Counted from the stretch's first letter, positions 1 through 9,397 are shown. The stretch: 64,000 nucleotides of DNA from Reinekea forsetii (GCF_018860385.1 NZ_JAHKPH010000019.1:1-64000), one strand, 5' to 3'. The notes: generated by a model from the sequence alone, not told the origin. Numbers and translations are program-made.

Positions 1-642
1 GGTCGCTGTTCGCGCATCCATGCGCCGCTAAACTTCGCCATCCCTGGCTCAGATGCCCGCTTCAGTGACACCCACCTCCAAAGCTAGCTTCCTGCTAAGT
101 CAGAGCGTTCGACATAAAAGGAAGGCACGATTCGTTATATGTTTTGACTTTACTCGCAGCCCGTAGCTTGCAGCTCAAAACAGTGGCAACAATTCGCTTC
201 GGAGGCGGGCATCACCTCCGCGGGTCGCTGTTCGCGCATCCATGCGCCGCTAAACTTCGCCATCCCTGGCTCAGATGCCCGCTTCAGTGACACCCACCGC
301 CAAAGCTAGCTTCCTGCTAAGTCAGAGCGTTCGACATAAAAGGAAGGCACGATTCGTTATATGTTTTGACTTTACTCGCAGCCCGTAGCTTGCCGCTCAA
401 AACAGTGGCAACAATTCGCTTCGGAGGCGGGTATCACTTACGCGGGTCGCTGTTCGCGCATTCATGCGCCGCTCAACTTCGCCATCCATGGCTCAGATGC
501 CCGCTTCAGTGACGCCCACCCCCAAAGCTATCTGCCTGCTAGTGCAAAATTTTCTGATAAGAGTGTTCAAAGTAAAAAAACGAAGGCACGATTCTTTAAA
601 TGTTTTGACCTTACTCGCAGCCCGCAGCCTGCAGCCAAAAAA
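1..642 (+). repeat. Three tandem copies of a 222-bp repeat, first copy at window edge
   Basis: The same unit begins at 1, 223 and 445, so the period is 222 bp. Copies one and two differ at only a handful of bases; copy three is more diverged and its similarity fades near 640. Each unit contains a GC-rich core (about the first 75 bp) with a perfect hairpin, gcgcat-cc-atgcgc, followed by a variable spacer and a cagcccgtagcttgcagctc-like block. The array may continue left of the window. The same core recurs in opposite orientation at 3707-4165. No convincing gene lies in 1-729; short open frames here are read-through of the repeat. Confidence 0.9.
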
Positions 643-729
643 CACTCTCTTAACCCCAAACGTTACACTCAACGCTTAAAACAAATAAATAGCTATACTA
701 ACCACTCAACAATAAAAAAGGGTTTTGCT

Positions 730-1101
730 ATGTCTTTGGGATGTTTTTCGATTAGTTTGGCAGTTAAAGATTTAAGCGCTTCAAAAGCGTTCTATGAGAA
801 GTTAGGTTTTAGTTCTTTTGGGGGAGACGAATCGCATGGTTATTTGATTATGAAAAATGGTCAAACCAATATTGGGCTGTTCCAAGGTATGTTTGAGAAT
901 AACATTCTGACTTTTAACCCAGGATGGGACCAAGATGCGCAACCTGTTGGCAATTTTGAAGATGTTCGGGAGTTGCATGCTAAGTTTAAGGCCGATGCTT
1001 TAAACGTTTCCGAAGGTAGCTTAGAGGGCGATAATGGGCCTGGTAATTTTTCAATTACAGACCCAGATGGAAACCAAATTTTAATTGATCAACACGTCTA
1101 A
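730..1101 (+). CDS. VOC-superfamily (glyoxalase/bleomycin-resistance fold) protein
   Basis: A 123-residue protein with the paired beta-alpha-beta-beta-beta layout of vicinal-oxygen-chelate proteins. It opens with 'FSISLAVKDLSASKAFYEKL' and closes with 'FSITDPDGNQILIDQH', the usual signature of the last metal-binding strand. Members are metal-dependent enzymes or ligand-binding resistance proteins, and the substrate cannot be read from sequence. The length is normal for a single-domain member. The ATG at 730 has only a weak Shine-Dalgarno (aaaaaaggg) upstream. It is the first gene after the 222-bp repeat array and looks monocistronic. Confidence 0.8.
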   Translation: MSLGCFSISLAVKDLSASKAFYEKLGFSSFGGDESHGYLIMKNGQTNIGLFQGMFENNILTFNPGWDQDAQPVGNFEDVRELHAKFKADALNVSEGSLEGDNGPGNFSITDPDGNQILIDQHV

Positions 1102-1149
1102 TGGGGTTAAGTTTGTCTTTTGCTAATTTAGTGTGGAAGGTGGCTTCAA

Positions 1150-1524
1150 ATTAAAACCCTCGAAGATATTTATAATTGCCCCGCTTGTAACAGTATCGCC
1201 GCCGACGGAGATGGCCATTGCCGTCGTTGCGGTATTACTTTTTCTGTAGATCAACTTAGAGATATGCGTACCTCTCCGAATTCCGTTGTCGGGGCTTTAC
1301 CTTGGAATACAAGGGATCGGTATCGCTGTGTACATTGCGCCAAATTTATCTGTATATTTGACCGCTTTTGCAGAGGGTGTGGTGATGAAATTTGTGATAA
1401 AGAAAAACAAATGATGCGTGCGAATTTATCTGACTTAGCTCGCAATAACCTGCCAGGTGTCTTGGCTTGTATGGGATTTGTCATCGGGCTGATCGCTCTT
1501 CTTTATGTTGTAAATGCACCGTGA
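1150..1524 (+). CDS. Small double zinc-ribbon protein with C-terminal membrane anchor
   Basis: The open frame runs from a stop at 1129 to 1524. It encodes two CxxC...CxxC zinc ribbons: CPAC...CRRC (encoded about 1177-1230) and CVHC...CRGC (about 1330-1380). A single hydrophobic segment (VLACMGFVIGLIALLYVV) follows at the C-terminus. The first ATG in frame (1264) would delete the whole first ribbon. A better start is the ATT at 1150, reading MKTLEDIYNCPAC, with gaaggtgg just upstream. ATT initiation is rare, so the start is uncertain. I do not recognise a named family. The likely picture is a cytosolic zinc-binding head tethered to the inner membrane. The methyltransferase start follows 14 bases after the stop. 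Confidence 0.55.
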   Translation: MKTLEDIYNCPACNSIAADGDGHCRRCGITFSVDQLRDMRTSPNSVVGALPWNTRDRYRCVHCAKFICIFDRFCRGCGDEICDKEKQMMRANLSDLARNNLPGVLACMGFVIGLIALLYVVNAP

Positions 1525-1537
1525 GAAAAATATTGCC

Positions 1538-2305
1538 ATGAAACCAGAGCACTTAAGTAAAGCCATTGGTGACCAATTTTCGGATAAGTCGATTGTTGAA
1601 AACTACGGTTATCGGCCAGAGTACTCCTCAGATGTCATTCAATTTTTATCTGATTCTTTAACTATTAGCGAAATGGATGTTTTAGATATTGGAACTGGAA
1701 CAGGTGAAATCGCGATTCCTTTATCTATGCTCGGTCATCGAGTGGTGGGTGTTGATCCTTCTCTTGAAATGATTAAAGCGGCAACGCTTAAGCATTCGAA
1801 AGTAAAGTTTGTTCATTCTTATATAGAAAATTTTGTACCGAAGAGTCATTTTGATCTATTTGTAGCGGCTAATAGTATTCACTGGGCCGATTGGGAAAAA
1901 GCTTTTCCTGTCTTAAAGTCTGTATCAAAATCTCATGCAAAGTTGGCGATTGTTACTGGGGGTGATATTAGTTTGGAGGGTTTGCAGCGCGAGCTTTTGG
2001 ATCTAATTCAATCCTATTCGACTACTCAAAACTTTAAGCCATATTGTGTTATTAATATGTTAGATCAAGGTGGGTTCATTAAGAATGTTGTTGCGACTGA
2101 AATGGCTGCCGTTACGGTTGAACAAAATATTAACGATTACATTGCCTCTTTTCACGCTCGTAACGGCTTTAGTTTAGAGCGCATGGGGCCGTATTTAGCA
2201 CAAGAGTTTGATGATCAATTGAGGAGCCTACTGGCGAAGAAAGGCTTCTTAGAAAACATACGAGGGCAGGTCACCTACAAAGTGACTATAGCAGATATGG
2301 TTTAG
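1538..2305 (+). CDS. Class I SAM-dependent methyltransferase
   Basis: A 255-residue protein. Motif I is 'VLDIGTGTGEIAIPL', followed by the acidic ribose-binding residue in 'VVGVDPS'. The block 'FDLFVAANSIHWADW' is typical of the Methyltransf_11/25 group acting on small molecules. The substrate is not deducible. The ATG at 1538 begins MKPEHLSKAIGDQF, which fits the usual distance to motif I; an upstream ATG at 1514 would overlap the preceding gene by 11 bases. It is probably co-transcribed with the zinc-ribbon gene. Confidence 0.8.
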   Translation: MKPEHLSKAIGDQFSDKSIVENYGYRPEYSSDVIQFLSDSLTISEMDVLDIGTGTGEIAIPLSMLGHRVVGVDPSLEMIKAATLKHSKVKFVHSYIENFVPKSHFDLFVAANSIHWADWEKAFPVLKSVSKSHAKLAIVTGGDISLEGLQRELLDLIQSYSTTQNFKPYCVINMLDQGGFIKNVVATEMAAVTVEQNINDYIASFHARNGFSLERMGPYLAQEFDDQLRSLLAKKGFLENIRGQVTYKVTIADMV

Positions 2306-2333
2306 CACTATTTTTAATGTTGAAAATAGTAGA

Positions 2334-2960
2334 TTAGTTAGAAACGGTACTTAAGCCAGATAAATATTTTTCAATAGACTTTTTCGGTGTTTTACACAGC
2401 ATTTGAACAACGCTGAAAGGCAGCTCATCTATGTTGTAGGTCGAGCAAATTTCTTTGATGATGCACAACCACAGTTTAGCTGTCATTTCTGAATCGTATA
2501 AGGCGCGGTGATAAGCCCCTGTTGATTCAATATTACAATATTTTACTAGTGTACCCAGCTTGTGATTCGGTGCTTCTTGGAAAATGCGTCTCGAAACTAA
2601 TAAAGAGCATACAAATTCTCCAGAATATTGGTGCCCAATGAGGTTCATTTCGGCATCGAGAAAGCGTTTATCAAACGAAGCGTTATGGGCAAGGAGATTA
2701 CTGTTGCCTATGAAATCCGCAAATTCATGCATAACTTCAGAGCAAGGCGGGGCTTCTGACAGCATGGCATTCGTGATTCCGGTGTAGTTTTCAATAAAAG
2801 AGTCCACTCGGCGGCCAGGGTTCATTAGTGCTTGGAATTGATCGGTAATTGCTCCGTTCTCAATTTTCACGGCACCTATTTCAATGGCGCGGTCGCCCAT
2901 ATCGGGCGAGAGCCCAGTGGTTTCAAAATCTAGAACAATAAGTGAATCTGCGCGGCTCAA
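2334..2960 (-). CDS. DnaQ-like 3'-5' exonuclease (DEDDh)
   Basis: A 208-residue protein with all exonuclease motifs. ExoI is 'VLDFETTGLSPD' (Asp and Glu metal ligands), ExoII is 'LLAHNASFDKRFLDAEM', and ExoIII is 'HRALYDSEMTAKLW' with the DEDDh His. This is the fold of the DNA polymerase III epsilon proofreader, but no polymerase-binding tail is visible. The genuine-looking dnaQ is at 60253-60972, so this is an accessory paralogue. It lies convergent to the methyltransferase inside the repeat-flanked segment. Its target (DNA repair, RNA or nucleotide hydrolysis) is unknown. Confidence 0.85.
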   Translation of the reverse strand: MSRADSLIVLDFETTGLSPDMGDRAIEIGAVKIENGAITDQFQALMNPGRRVDSFIENYTGITNAMLSEAPPCSEVMHEFADFIGNSNLLAHNASFDKRFLDAEMNLIGHQYSGEFVCSLLVSRRIFQEAPNHKLGTLVKYCNIESTGAYHRALYDSEMTAKLWLCIIKEICSTYNIDELPFSVVQMLCKTPKKSIEKYLSGLSTVSN

Positions 2961-3152
2961 AAAAGCACTCCAACTAAAACCGTGTTCGCCAAAACAGCAT
3001 ACACTTTATGGCGGCAATACTAGAGAATTTGGGCTTCCGACTCAATGATTAAAGGATAAGTGCTTCATTTAAATAAAAGCGTAGGCGTTTTTAACGCCTG
3101 AGAGCTTCGTTTATACTGGCGAAATAATTCATTGAGATAAAATGAGAGCATT

Positions 3153-3692
3153 GTGGAAAGCCAAGAATTAACACTCGAATTGCTGCGCCAATATAATCCA
3201 GAAGATTTAACAGAAAAAAAAGCGCTCAGTTTTATAAGCGAGTTTGTTGAAAAGCAACCAAGGTATTGGGCTAGAGATACTCTTGAAGGTCATCTAACTG
3301 CATCGGCTTGGATCACAAATAAAACTCAGACTAAAGCTGTGTTATTGCACCATAAAAAACTCGACATTTGGGTGCAACCAGGAGGGCATATTGATGATAG
3401 TGATGCTTCATTGGTCGAAGCGAGCCTAAGAGAAGCTATAGAAGAAACTGGGATAGCTAGCTTAACGCTAAAACCGAAGGGTGTTTTTGATGTAGACGTT
3501 CACGACATTCCAGAGCGTAAACAAGAACCTAAGCACCTTCATCTGGATGTGCGCTTTTGGTATGAAGCGGAAAATGAGGCGCTCACTCTCAGCGAAGAAT
3601 CAAACGAACTAGCTTGGTTAAACCGTTCAGAAATTGAAGCTTTAACACAGGAAGAATCGGTGTTGAGGATGGTGCGGAAGACTTTGTTGTAA
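3153..3692 (+). CDS. NUDIX hydrolase
   Basis: A 179-residue protein with a NUDIX box, 'GGHIDDSDASL' leading into 'REAIEETGI'. The Arg-Glu...Glu-Glu metal-binding residues are intact. The preceding 'HHKKLDIWVQPGGHID' resembles the branch of NUDIX proteins that carries QPGGHID. It hydrolyses some nucleoside diphosphate derivative, but which one cannot be told. The start is GTG at 3153 with gagag upstream; the nearby ATG at 3142 is out of frame. The stop codon is followed directly by a run of twelve G. Confidence 0.85.
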   Translation: MESQELTLELLRQYNPEDLTEKKALSFISEFVEKQPRYWARDTLEGHLTASAWITNKTQTKAVLLHHKKLDIWVQPGGHIDDSDASLVEASLREAIEETGIASLTLKPKGVFDVDVHDIPERKQEPKHLHLDVRFWYEAENEALTLSEESNELAWLNRSEIEALTQEESVLRMVRKTLL

Positions 3693-3704
3693 GGGGGGGG
3701 GGGG
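3693..3704 (+). repeat. Twelve-base poly-G homopolymer
   Basis: A G12 run begins at the base after the NUDIX stop codon and ends just before the first inverted copy of the long repeat. Such a tract slips easily in replication and sequencing, so the exact length is uncertain. It lies outside any reading frame I trust, so phase variation of the NUDIX protein itself is unlikely. Confidence 0.9.
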
Positions 3705-3706
3705 CG

Positions 3707-4165
3707 GTTTTGAGCTGCGGGCTGCGAGCTGCGGGTCAGTTCAAAACATTGAGGCCATCGCGTCTTCGCATTACTTCGAGCGCGCCTGCTTGGAAGCCCA
3801 CTTTGAAGGATGGTTAGCTTTGGGTGTAGGTGTCACTGTAGCGGGCATCTGAGCCATGGATGGCGAAGTTTAGCGGCGCATGGATGCGCGAACAGCGACC
3901 CGCGGAAGTGATTCCCACTCCCGAAGTGGTTTTTTTGTTGTGTTTTAGGCTGCGGGCTACGAGCTGCGGGTAAGTTCAAAACATTAAGGCCATCGTGTCT
4001 TCGCTTAGTTTTGAGCGCTTCTATTTCGTATATGAATAAATAATAGTGTCTAGCTTTGGGTATGGGTGTCACTGTAGCGGGCATCTGAGCCATGGATGGC
4101 GAAGTTTAGCGGCGCAGGGATGCGCGAACAGCGACCCGCGGAAGTGATTCCCACTCCCGAGGCGG
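3707..4165 (-). repeat. Two inverted copies of the long repeat found at 1-642
   Basis: Read on the minus strand, this stretch holds two further copies of the same element. Matching points (tgtcactgta) lie at 3831 and 4067, so the period here is 236 bp. The GC-rich core with the gcgcatccatgcgc hairpin is intact in the first copy; in the second one arm is altered (gcgcatccctgcgc). The spacer between cores is more variable than in the left array. A stub of a third copy ('agggctgcgggttcaa') is seen at 4194-4209. No gene is credible in 3693-4302. Confidence 0.88.
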
Positions 4166-4249
4166 GTTATATCCCCTGTTTATAGTGTCTTTTTAGGGCT
4201 GCGGGTTCAAGCAAAAGCCGGCACGGGCACTCATCATTAAAATGAAGAC

Positions 4250-4284
4250 AAAAAAACCTCCCGAGACCGTAGTCAGGGGAGGTT
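4250..4284 (-). terminator. Rho-independent terminator of aceA
   Basis: On the minus strand, stem arms aacctccc (4284-4277) and gggaggtt (4262-4255) enclose a 14-base loop and are followed by a run of T. It lies 19 bases past the isocitrate lyase stop. Confidence 0.85.
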
Positions 4285-4302
4285 GGTTTTAGAAGCAGTC
4301 GA

Positions 4303-5898
4303 TTAGAACTGGTTCATGGTGTTGTCTTTACCGCCAGCTTTAAGTGCAGCTTCACCTGAGAAGTATTCTTTGTGATCATCACCGATGTCTGAACCAGACA
4401 TATTTTGGTGTTTAACACAGGCAATGGTTTGGCGGATCTCTTTCCGTTGAACGTTTGCAACGTATCCAAGCATGCCCTGATCACCGAAGTACTCTTTAGC
4501 GAGGTTGTCAGTAGACAATGCAGCCGTGTGGTACGTAGGAAGCGTAATCAAGTGGTGGAAGATGCCCGCTTGACGTGAAGAGTCCGCTTGGAACGTACGG
4601 ATGCGCTCATCGGCTTCTTTAGCCAAGTCACTTTCATCGTAGTCTGCGCTCATTAGGTTATCGCGGTTATACGCTGATGTATCTTTACCCGCTTCAGCCC
4701 ATGCATCGAATACTTGCTGACGGAAGTTTAATGTCCAGTTGAAAGAAGGCGAGTTGTTGTAGACCAGTTTCGCATTCGGGATTACTTCACGGATGCGGTC
4801 AACCATGCCACCGATTTGGCCGATGTGCGGCTTTTCTGTTTCGATCCACAATAAGTCTGCACCGTTTTGCAAAGACGTAATTGAATCCAGTACGCAACGA
4901 TCTTCACCCGTTCCTTGACGGAACTGGAACAAGTTAGACGGTAAGCGCTTAGGGCGAAGTAACTTACCGTTACGGTTAAGGATAACATCGCCGTTTTGTA
5001 GAGCTTCTGGTCCTACTTCTTCGCAATCTAAGAATGAGTTGTACTGATCACCTAAATCACCCGGTTCACGTGATACCGCGATCTGCTTAGTAAGGCCAGC
5101 ACCTAAAGAGTCTGTACGAGCAACGATAACGCCGTTATCCACACCTAGTTCTAAGAAAGCGTAACGAACTGCACGGATTTTAGCTAAGAAGTCTTCATGT
5201 GGAACAGTAACTTTACCGTCTTGGTGACCACATTGCTTCTCATCAGACACTTGGTTTTCGATCTGGATACAACATGCACCGGCTTCGATCATTTGTTTAG
5301 CCATTAGGTAAGTGGCTTCAGCATTACCAAAACCAGCGTCAATGTCGGCAATAATAGGAACAACATGAGTAACGTAGTTATCGATTTGGTCTTGTATGCT
5401 GGCTGCTTTAGCGCTGTCGCCGGCTTCGCGAGCGGCGTCTAAGTCGCGGAATAAACCGCCTAGCTCACGCGCATCGGCTTGGCGCAAGAAGGTGTAAAGC
5501 TCTTTAATTAAAGCGGCAACAGAAGTTTTCTCATGCATTGATTGATCGGGCAGTGGACCGAACTCAGAGCGTAGCGCTGCAACCATCCAACCAGAAAGAT
5601 ATAAGTAACGACGATCTGTTTTACCTTCAAAATGCTTCTTAATAGAAATCATTTTCTGTTGGCCGATAAAACCATGCCAGCAACCTAGAGATTGAGTGTA
5701 TTTAGTTGGGTCAATATCGTATGCGTCCATATCGTTACGCATAATGTCTGCCGTGTATTTCGCAATATCAAGACCTGTACGGAATCGGTTTTGAGCGCGC
5801 ATACGAGCGGCATATTCCGGGTTGATTGCTGACCAGCTGCTGCCAGCTTTGTCCTTTAGTTCAGAAATTTGACTGATATCGTTGCTGTATTGAGTCAT
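4303..5898 (-). CDS. aceA: Isocitrate lyase (531-residue class)
   Basis: Isocitrate lyase cleaves isocitrate to glyoxylate and succinate, the first step of the glyoxylate bypass used for growth on acetate and fatty acids. The catalytic Cys is residue 223 in 'DEKQCGHQDGK', the KQCGH variant of the KKCGH motif. The block 'VARTDSLGAGL' supplies further active-site residues. The length of 531 matches the long Pseudomonas-type enzyme, not the ~430-residue E. coli form. The start ATG has aagaggg upstream. It is divergent from a LysR regulator, and malate synthase lies just beyond that regulator. Confidence 0.97.
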   Translation of the reverse strand: MTQYSNDISQISELKDKAGSSWSAINPEYAARMRAQNRFRTGLDIAKYTADIMRNDMDAYDIDPTKYTQSLGCWHGFIGQQKMISIKKHFEGKTDRRYLYLSGWMVAALRSEFGPLPDQSMHEKTSVAALIKELYTFLRQADARELGGLFRDLDAAREAGDSAKAASIQDQIDNYVTHVVPIIADIDAGFGNAEATYLMAKQMIEAGACCIQIENQVSDEKQCGHQDGKVTVPHEDFLAKIRAVRYAFLELGVDNGVIVARTDSLGAGLTKQIAVSREPGDLGDQYNSFLDCEEVGPEALQNGDVILNRNGKLLRPKRLPSNLFQFRQGTGEDRCVLDSITSLQNGADLLWIETEKPHIGQIGGMVDRIREVIPNAKLVYNNSPSFNWTLNFRQQVFDAWAEAGKDTSAYNRDNLMSADYDESDLAKEADERIRTFQADSSRQAGIFHHLITLPTYHTAALSTDNLAKEYFGDQGMLGYVANVQRKEIRQTIACVKHQNMSGSDIGDDHKEYFSGEAALKAGGKDNTMNQF

Positions 5899-6111
5899 GT
5901 GTAAACCCTCTTTTCTTGGTCGTTGGCATCCAAAATAACGGCGGAAATTATTGTTGTTTCCCGCTGGTGATGACCCAAAGATAAGAATCTATTTGTGATT
6001 CGTCTAATTTATATCTATGATGCCTGACATTCGCTGAAGTTATAATGGGTGGTAAATACCTGTTTTCTAGCGAAATTACGCTAAATAATAAATTACGCTT
6101 GGAGGGTTGAA
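5899..6111. promoter_or_regulatory. Divergent control region of aceA and the LysR gene
   Basis: This 213-bp gap must hold both promoters. The bases aattacgct occur twice as a direct repeat (6074-6082 and 6091-6099), just before the ggaggg ribosome site (6101-6106) of the LysR gene. LysR proteins commonly bind such divergent gaps. I could not pick out a single clear T-N11-A box. Confidence 0.4.
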
Positions 6112-7062
6112 ATGCATCTGAATCGGGTTGATATGAACTTATTGGTGTACTTAGATGTTCTTTTAAAAGAGCGCAGTGTTACTAAAGCTGCGCATCAGCT
6201 AGGTATTAGTCAGCCGGCCATGAGTAATGGTTTGCGTCGCTTGCGCGACCTATTTGAAGACCCATTACTGATCAGAACCAGCGATGGCATGACACCGACC
6301 GAGCGTGCAAGAGATTTAGAGCCTATGCTGCGCATGGCATTGCAAAGCCTAGAGAAGGTGGTCACACCTCGACATCATTTTGATGCCGCTGAAAGTAATC
6401 GAGTTTTTCGGATCATGGCCAGTGATTATGCTGAATCTACTCTGTTACCGGCGTTGCTAAAGCGCTTATCGGACGAGGCGCCGAATGTGGCGTTAGATAT
6501 TATGACGCCCAGTGACGTTAACTTTTCAGATGTAGAGCAAGGGCGAGTCGACATGGTGATAAACCGGTTTGATACATTGCCGCAATCGTTTCATCAAATG
6601 ACAGTGTGGTCAGATAATTTTTGTTGCATGTTGAGTAAGAATAACCCCATTTTAGAAAATTTTAGTTTAACGAATTATCTAAAAGCGCGTCATATTTGGG
6701 TGAGTAAGACAGGCTATGGGGTTGGCGTGGGGGTTAATCCTGATGATGTACAGCGTTTAGGGTTTGTTGATGAAGTGCTCAATCAACTGGGCAAAAAAAG
6801 GCATATTTCGGTTTATACGCGGCACTATGGAGCGGCTATGTTGCTCGCCGAAGAAAATGACCTAGTGGTTACTATTCCAGCACGAGCCGCACATTTGCAA
6901 GCCAGGAATGATCGGTTGGCGATTAAAGCACCTCCTTTTGAAATACCGTCGTTATTGTTGAAAATGGTTTGGAGCCCGTTGCTTCATCATGACCCAGCCC
7001 ATAGATGGCTACGCCGCATGATCATTGACGTTGCAGAAGAAATCCCAGCACCGTACTTTTAA
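6112..7062 (+). CDS. LysR-family transcriptional regulator, candidate glyoxylate-bypass regulator
   Basis: A 316-residue protein with the N-terminal winged helix 'RSVTKAAHQLGISQPAMSNG', followed by the usual LysR effector-binding domain to the C-terminus. It sits divergently from aceA and directly upstream of glcB on the same strand. The inference is that it senses a metabolite of acetate or glyoxylate metabolism and controls both flanking genes. The start is ATG with a strong ggaggg six bases upstream. The link to the glyoxylate genes rests on position only. Confidence 0.85.
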   Translation: MHLNRVDMNLLVYLDVLLKERSVTKAAHQLGISQPAMSNGLRRLRDLFEDPLLIRTSDGMTPTERARDLEPMLRMALQSLEKVVTPRHHFDAAESNRVFRIMASDYAESTLLPALLKRLSDEAPNVALDIMTPSDVNFSDVEQGRVDMVINRFDTLPQSFHQMTVWSDNFCCMLSKNNPILENFSLTNYLKARHIWVSKTGYGVGVGVNPDDVQRLGFVDEVLNQLGKKRHISVYTRHYGAAMLLAEENDLVVTIPARAAHLQARNDRLAIKAPPFEIPSLLLKMVWSPLLHHDPAHRWLRRMIIDVAEEIPAPYF

Positions 7063-7166
7063 TATTCATATTATGAATGGAAAGTATAACTAATATAGAT
7101 TAGATAAATTAATTTTGGTGATTAGTATAGGAACACAACAAAAAATTCTGACGAAGGACTAAAGCG

Positions 7167-9347
7167 ATGAGTCAATACCTGAACAGTGGCGATCTTCAGA
7201 TCGATAAAAAGTTGTTTGCATTGATCGAAGATGAGATAGCCCCCGGCACGGGAGTCAGTAGTGCGCATTTCTGGGCAGAGCTTTCGTCAATTTTTAATGA
7301 CCTAGCACCAGAAAATAAAATGTTGCTAGCCAAGCGAGAAGAACTTCAGCGTTTAATAGATGATTGGCATAAAGAGCGTGCAGGTCAGCCTCATGATGCT
7401 CAAGCTTACACGGAATTTTTAACCGGTATTGGTTATTTGTTGCCAGAGCCGGCGCCGTTTCAGGTAACAACACAAAATGTCGATACCGAAATAGCGCAGC
7501 AAGCGGGCGCTCAGTTGGTGGTACCCGTTAAAAATGCTCGGTTCGCCTTGAATGCAGCCAATGCGCGTTGGGGCAGCCTTTATGATGCACTGTACGGTAC
7601 TGATGCAATATCTGAACAGGGCGGCGCTGAGCGAGCGGGAGCGTATAATCCAGTTCGGGGTCAGAAAGTCATTGATTATGCGAAAAACTTTTTAAATGAA
7701 ACTTTTCCGTTGTCCACGAAAGGTCATGAACTTGTTACTCAATACAGCGTTGATGCCAATGGTTTGCTTGTAACCTTCAAAAATGAGGAGCAAGGCCGAT
7801 TAGCCGATGCTACACAGTACATCGGATATAAGGGTAAGGCAGAATCTCCTTCGGCAATACTGTTGAAGAACAATGGGTTACACGTTGAAATTCAAATTGA
7901 TGCTCATCACCAAATAGGCGAAGCCGATCCGGCTGGCGTTAAAGACTTGTTAGTTGAAGCCGCCATTACAACCATTATGGATTGCGAAGATTCAATCGCC
8001 GCAGTAGATGCTGAAGATAAAGTGGAAGTTTATCGCAATTGGTTAGGTTTAATGAACGGAACGCTGTCGGCTGGTTTCGTTAAAAATGGTCAAAAGCTAA
8101 CGCGAGATATGGCTGCCGATCGGCTTTATCAAACGGTCGCAGGTGAAGAAGTTCGGTTGCAAGGCCGAAGCCTAATGTTTATCCGTAATGTTGGTCACCT
8201 AATGACTAACCCTGCTATTTTAAATGCCAATGGCGATGAAATTCCTGAAGGTATTTTAGATGCAATGGTGACGGTATTAGCCGCCATGCACGATCTAAAA
8301 AAGCTGAGCAAATTCCAAAATAGTCGCACTGGCAGCATCTATATTGTTAAGCCGAAAATGCACGGTCCTGAAGAAGTTGCCTTTGCCGTTCGCTTGTTTG
8401 CTCGAGTAGAAGAGGCGTTTGGTTTAGCGGAAAACACGATTAAAATAGGCATTATGGATGAAGAGCGCCGTACTTCATTAAATTTAAGTGCCTGTATTAA
8501 GGCGGCTTCTGAGCGTGTTGTGTTTATCAACACCGGCTTCCTTGATCGTACCGGTGATGAAATCCACACCAGCATGTTTGCAGGCGCTTTCATTCCAAAA
8601 ACCAAAATGAAAACGACCACTTGGATAGGTGCCTACGAAGACAATAATGTTGATGCCGGTTTGGCCGCAGGGTTATCGGGTAAGGCGCAAATTGGCAAAG
8701 GTATGTGGGCTATGCCAGATGAAATGGCCGCTATGCTTGAGCAAAAAATTGCGCACCCAAAATCTGGTGCAACAACAGCCTGGGTACCATCACCTAATGG
8801 AGCCACTTTACACGCGACTCATTACCATCAAGTTAATGTATTCGAATTGCAAAATTCAATATCACAGCGAGAAAGAGCGAAACGTTCAGATATTCTGACC
8901 ATTCCTTTATTAGAAGACTCCAACAGTTTAACAGCTGAAGAAATTCAAGGTGAGTTAGACAATAACGCGCAAGGAATATTAGGGTATGTAGTTCGTTGGG
9001 TTAACCAAGGGGTAGGCTGTTCGAAAGTGCCCGATATAAATAATGTCGGACTCATGGAAGACCGAGCGACACTGCGTATTTCTAGCCAGCACATGTGTAA
9101 TTGGTTAGTACACGGCCTTACGAATGAAGCTCAAGTATTAGAAACGATGAAGCGCATGGCCGCGGTTGTGGATGAACAAAACGCTGGGGACCCTGAATAC
9201 ACGCCTATGGCGCCTAATTTTGATAGCAGTATTGCTTTTCAGGCGGCGCTCGATTTGGTCTTTAAAGGGGTTGAGCAGCCAAGTGGCTACACAGAGCCAT
9301 TGTTGCACCAAGCGCGTTTAAATTTAAAGGCGAGTTTGGCGAAATAA
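7167..9347 (+). CDS. glcB: Malate synthase G
   Basis: Condenses glyoxylate with acetyl-CoA to malate, the second step of the glyoxylate bypass. The length of 726 residues matches the monomeric G isoform (E. coli 723). Recognisable blocks are '[18 protein letters not shown]', '[13 protein letters not shown]', '[13 protein letters not shown]' and '[20 protein letters not shown]'. The last carries the Asp that is the catalytic base in the E. coli enzyme, and the Cys of 'VGCSKVP' just before it is also conserved. The ribosome site is gaagga. It is separated from the LysR gene by about 100 bases, so it probably has its own promoter. Confidence 0.97.
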   Translation: MSQYLNSGDLQIDKKLFALIEDEIAPGTGVSSAHFWAELSSIFNDLAPENKMLLAKREELQRLIDDWHKERAGQPHDAQAYTEFLTGIGYLLPEPAPFQVTTQNVDTEIAQQAGAQLVVPVKNARFALNAANARWGSLYDALYGTDAISEQGGAERAGAYNPVRGQKVIDYAKNFLNETFPLSTKGHELVTQYSVDANGLLVTFKNEEQGRLADATQYIGYKGKAESPSAILLKNNGLHVEIQIDAHHQIGEADPAGVKDLLVEAAITTIMDCEDSIAAVDAEDKVEVYRNWLGLMNGTLSAGFVKNGQKLTRDMAADRLYQTVAGEEVRLQGRSLMFIRNVGHLMTNPAILNANGDEIPEGILDAMVTVLAAMHDLKKLSKFQNSRTGSIYIVKPKMHGPEEVAFAVRLFARVEEAFGLAENTIKIGIMDEERRTSLNLSACIKAASERVVFINTGFLDRTGDEIHTSMFAGAFIPKTKMKTTTWIGAYEDNNVDAGLAAGLSGKAQIGKGMWAMPDEMAAMLEQKIAHPKSGATTAWVPSPNGATLHATHYHQVNVFELQNSISQRERAKRSDILTIPLLEDSNSLTAEEIQGELDNNAQGILGYVVRWVNQGVGCSKVPDINNVGLMEDRATLRISSQHMCNWLVHGLTNEAQVLETMKRMAAVVDEQNAGDPEYTPMAPNFDSSIAFQAALDLVFKGVEQPSGYTEPLLHQARLNLKASLAK

Positions 9348-9397
9348 CCAAGTTTCGCGCCTTAGGCAAATGCTAGGGCGCGATTATTTTCGGCTGA

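Noticed and set aside
464-679. 71-residue open frame in the third repeat copy
   Set aside because: It is composed of the repeat itself, has no ribosome site, and similar frames arise in the inverted copies.
1503-1512. TATGTTGTAA as a Ter-like site
   Set aside because: The conserved C after GTTGTAA is missing, and the bases belong to the end of the zinc-ribbon gene.
3833-4093. 86-residue minus-strand open frame across the inverted repeats
   Set aside because: Same reason: read-through of repeated sequence with no protein-like features.
1-4209. Repeats as integron attC sites with gene cassettes
   Set aside because: No paired RYYYAAC and GTTRRRY core sites are seen, genes are not all in one orientation, several genes are not individually separated by a repeat, and there is no integrase.
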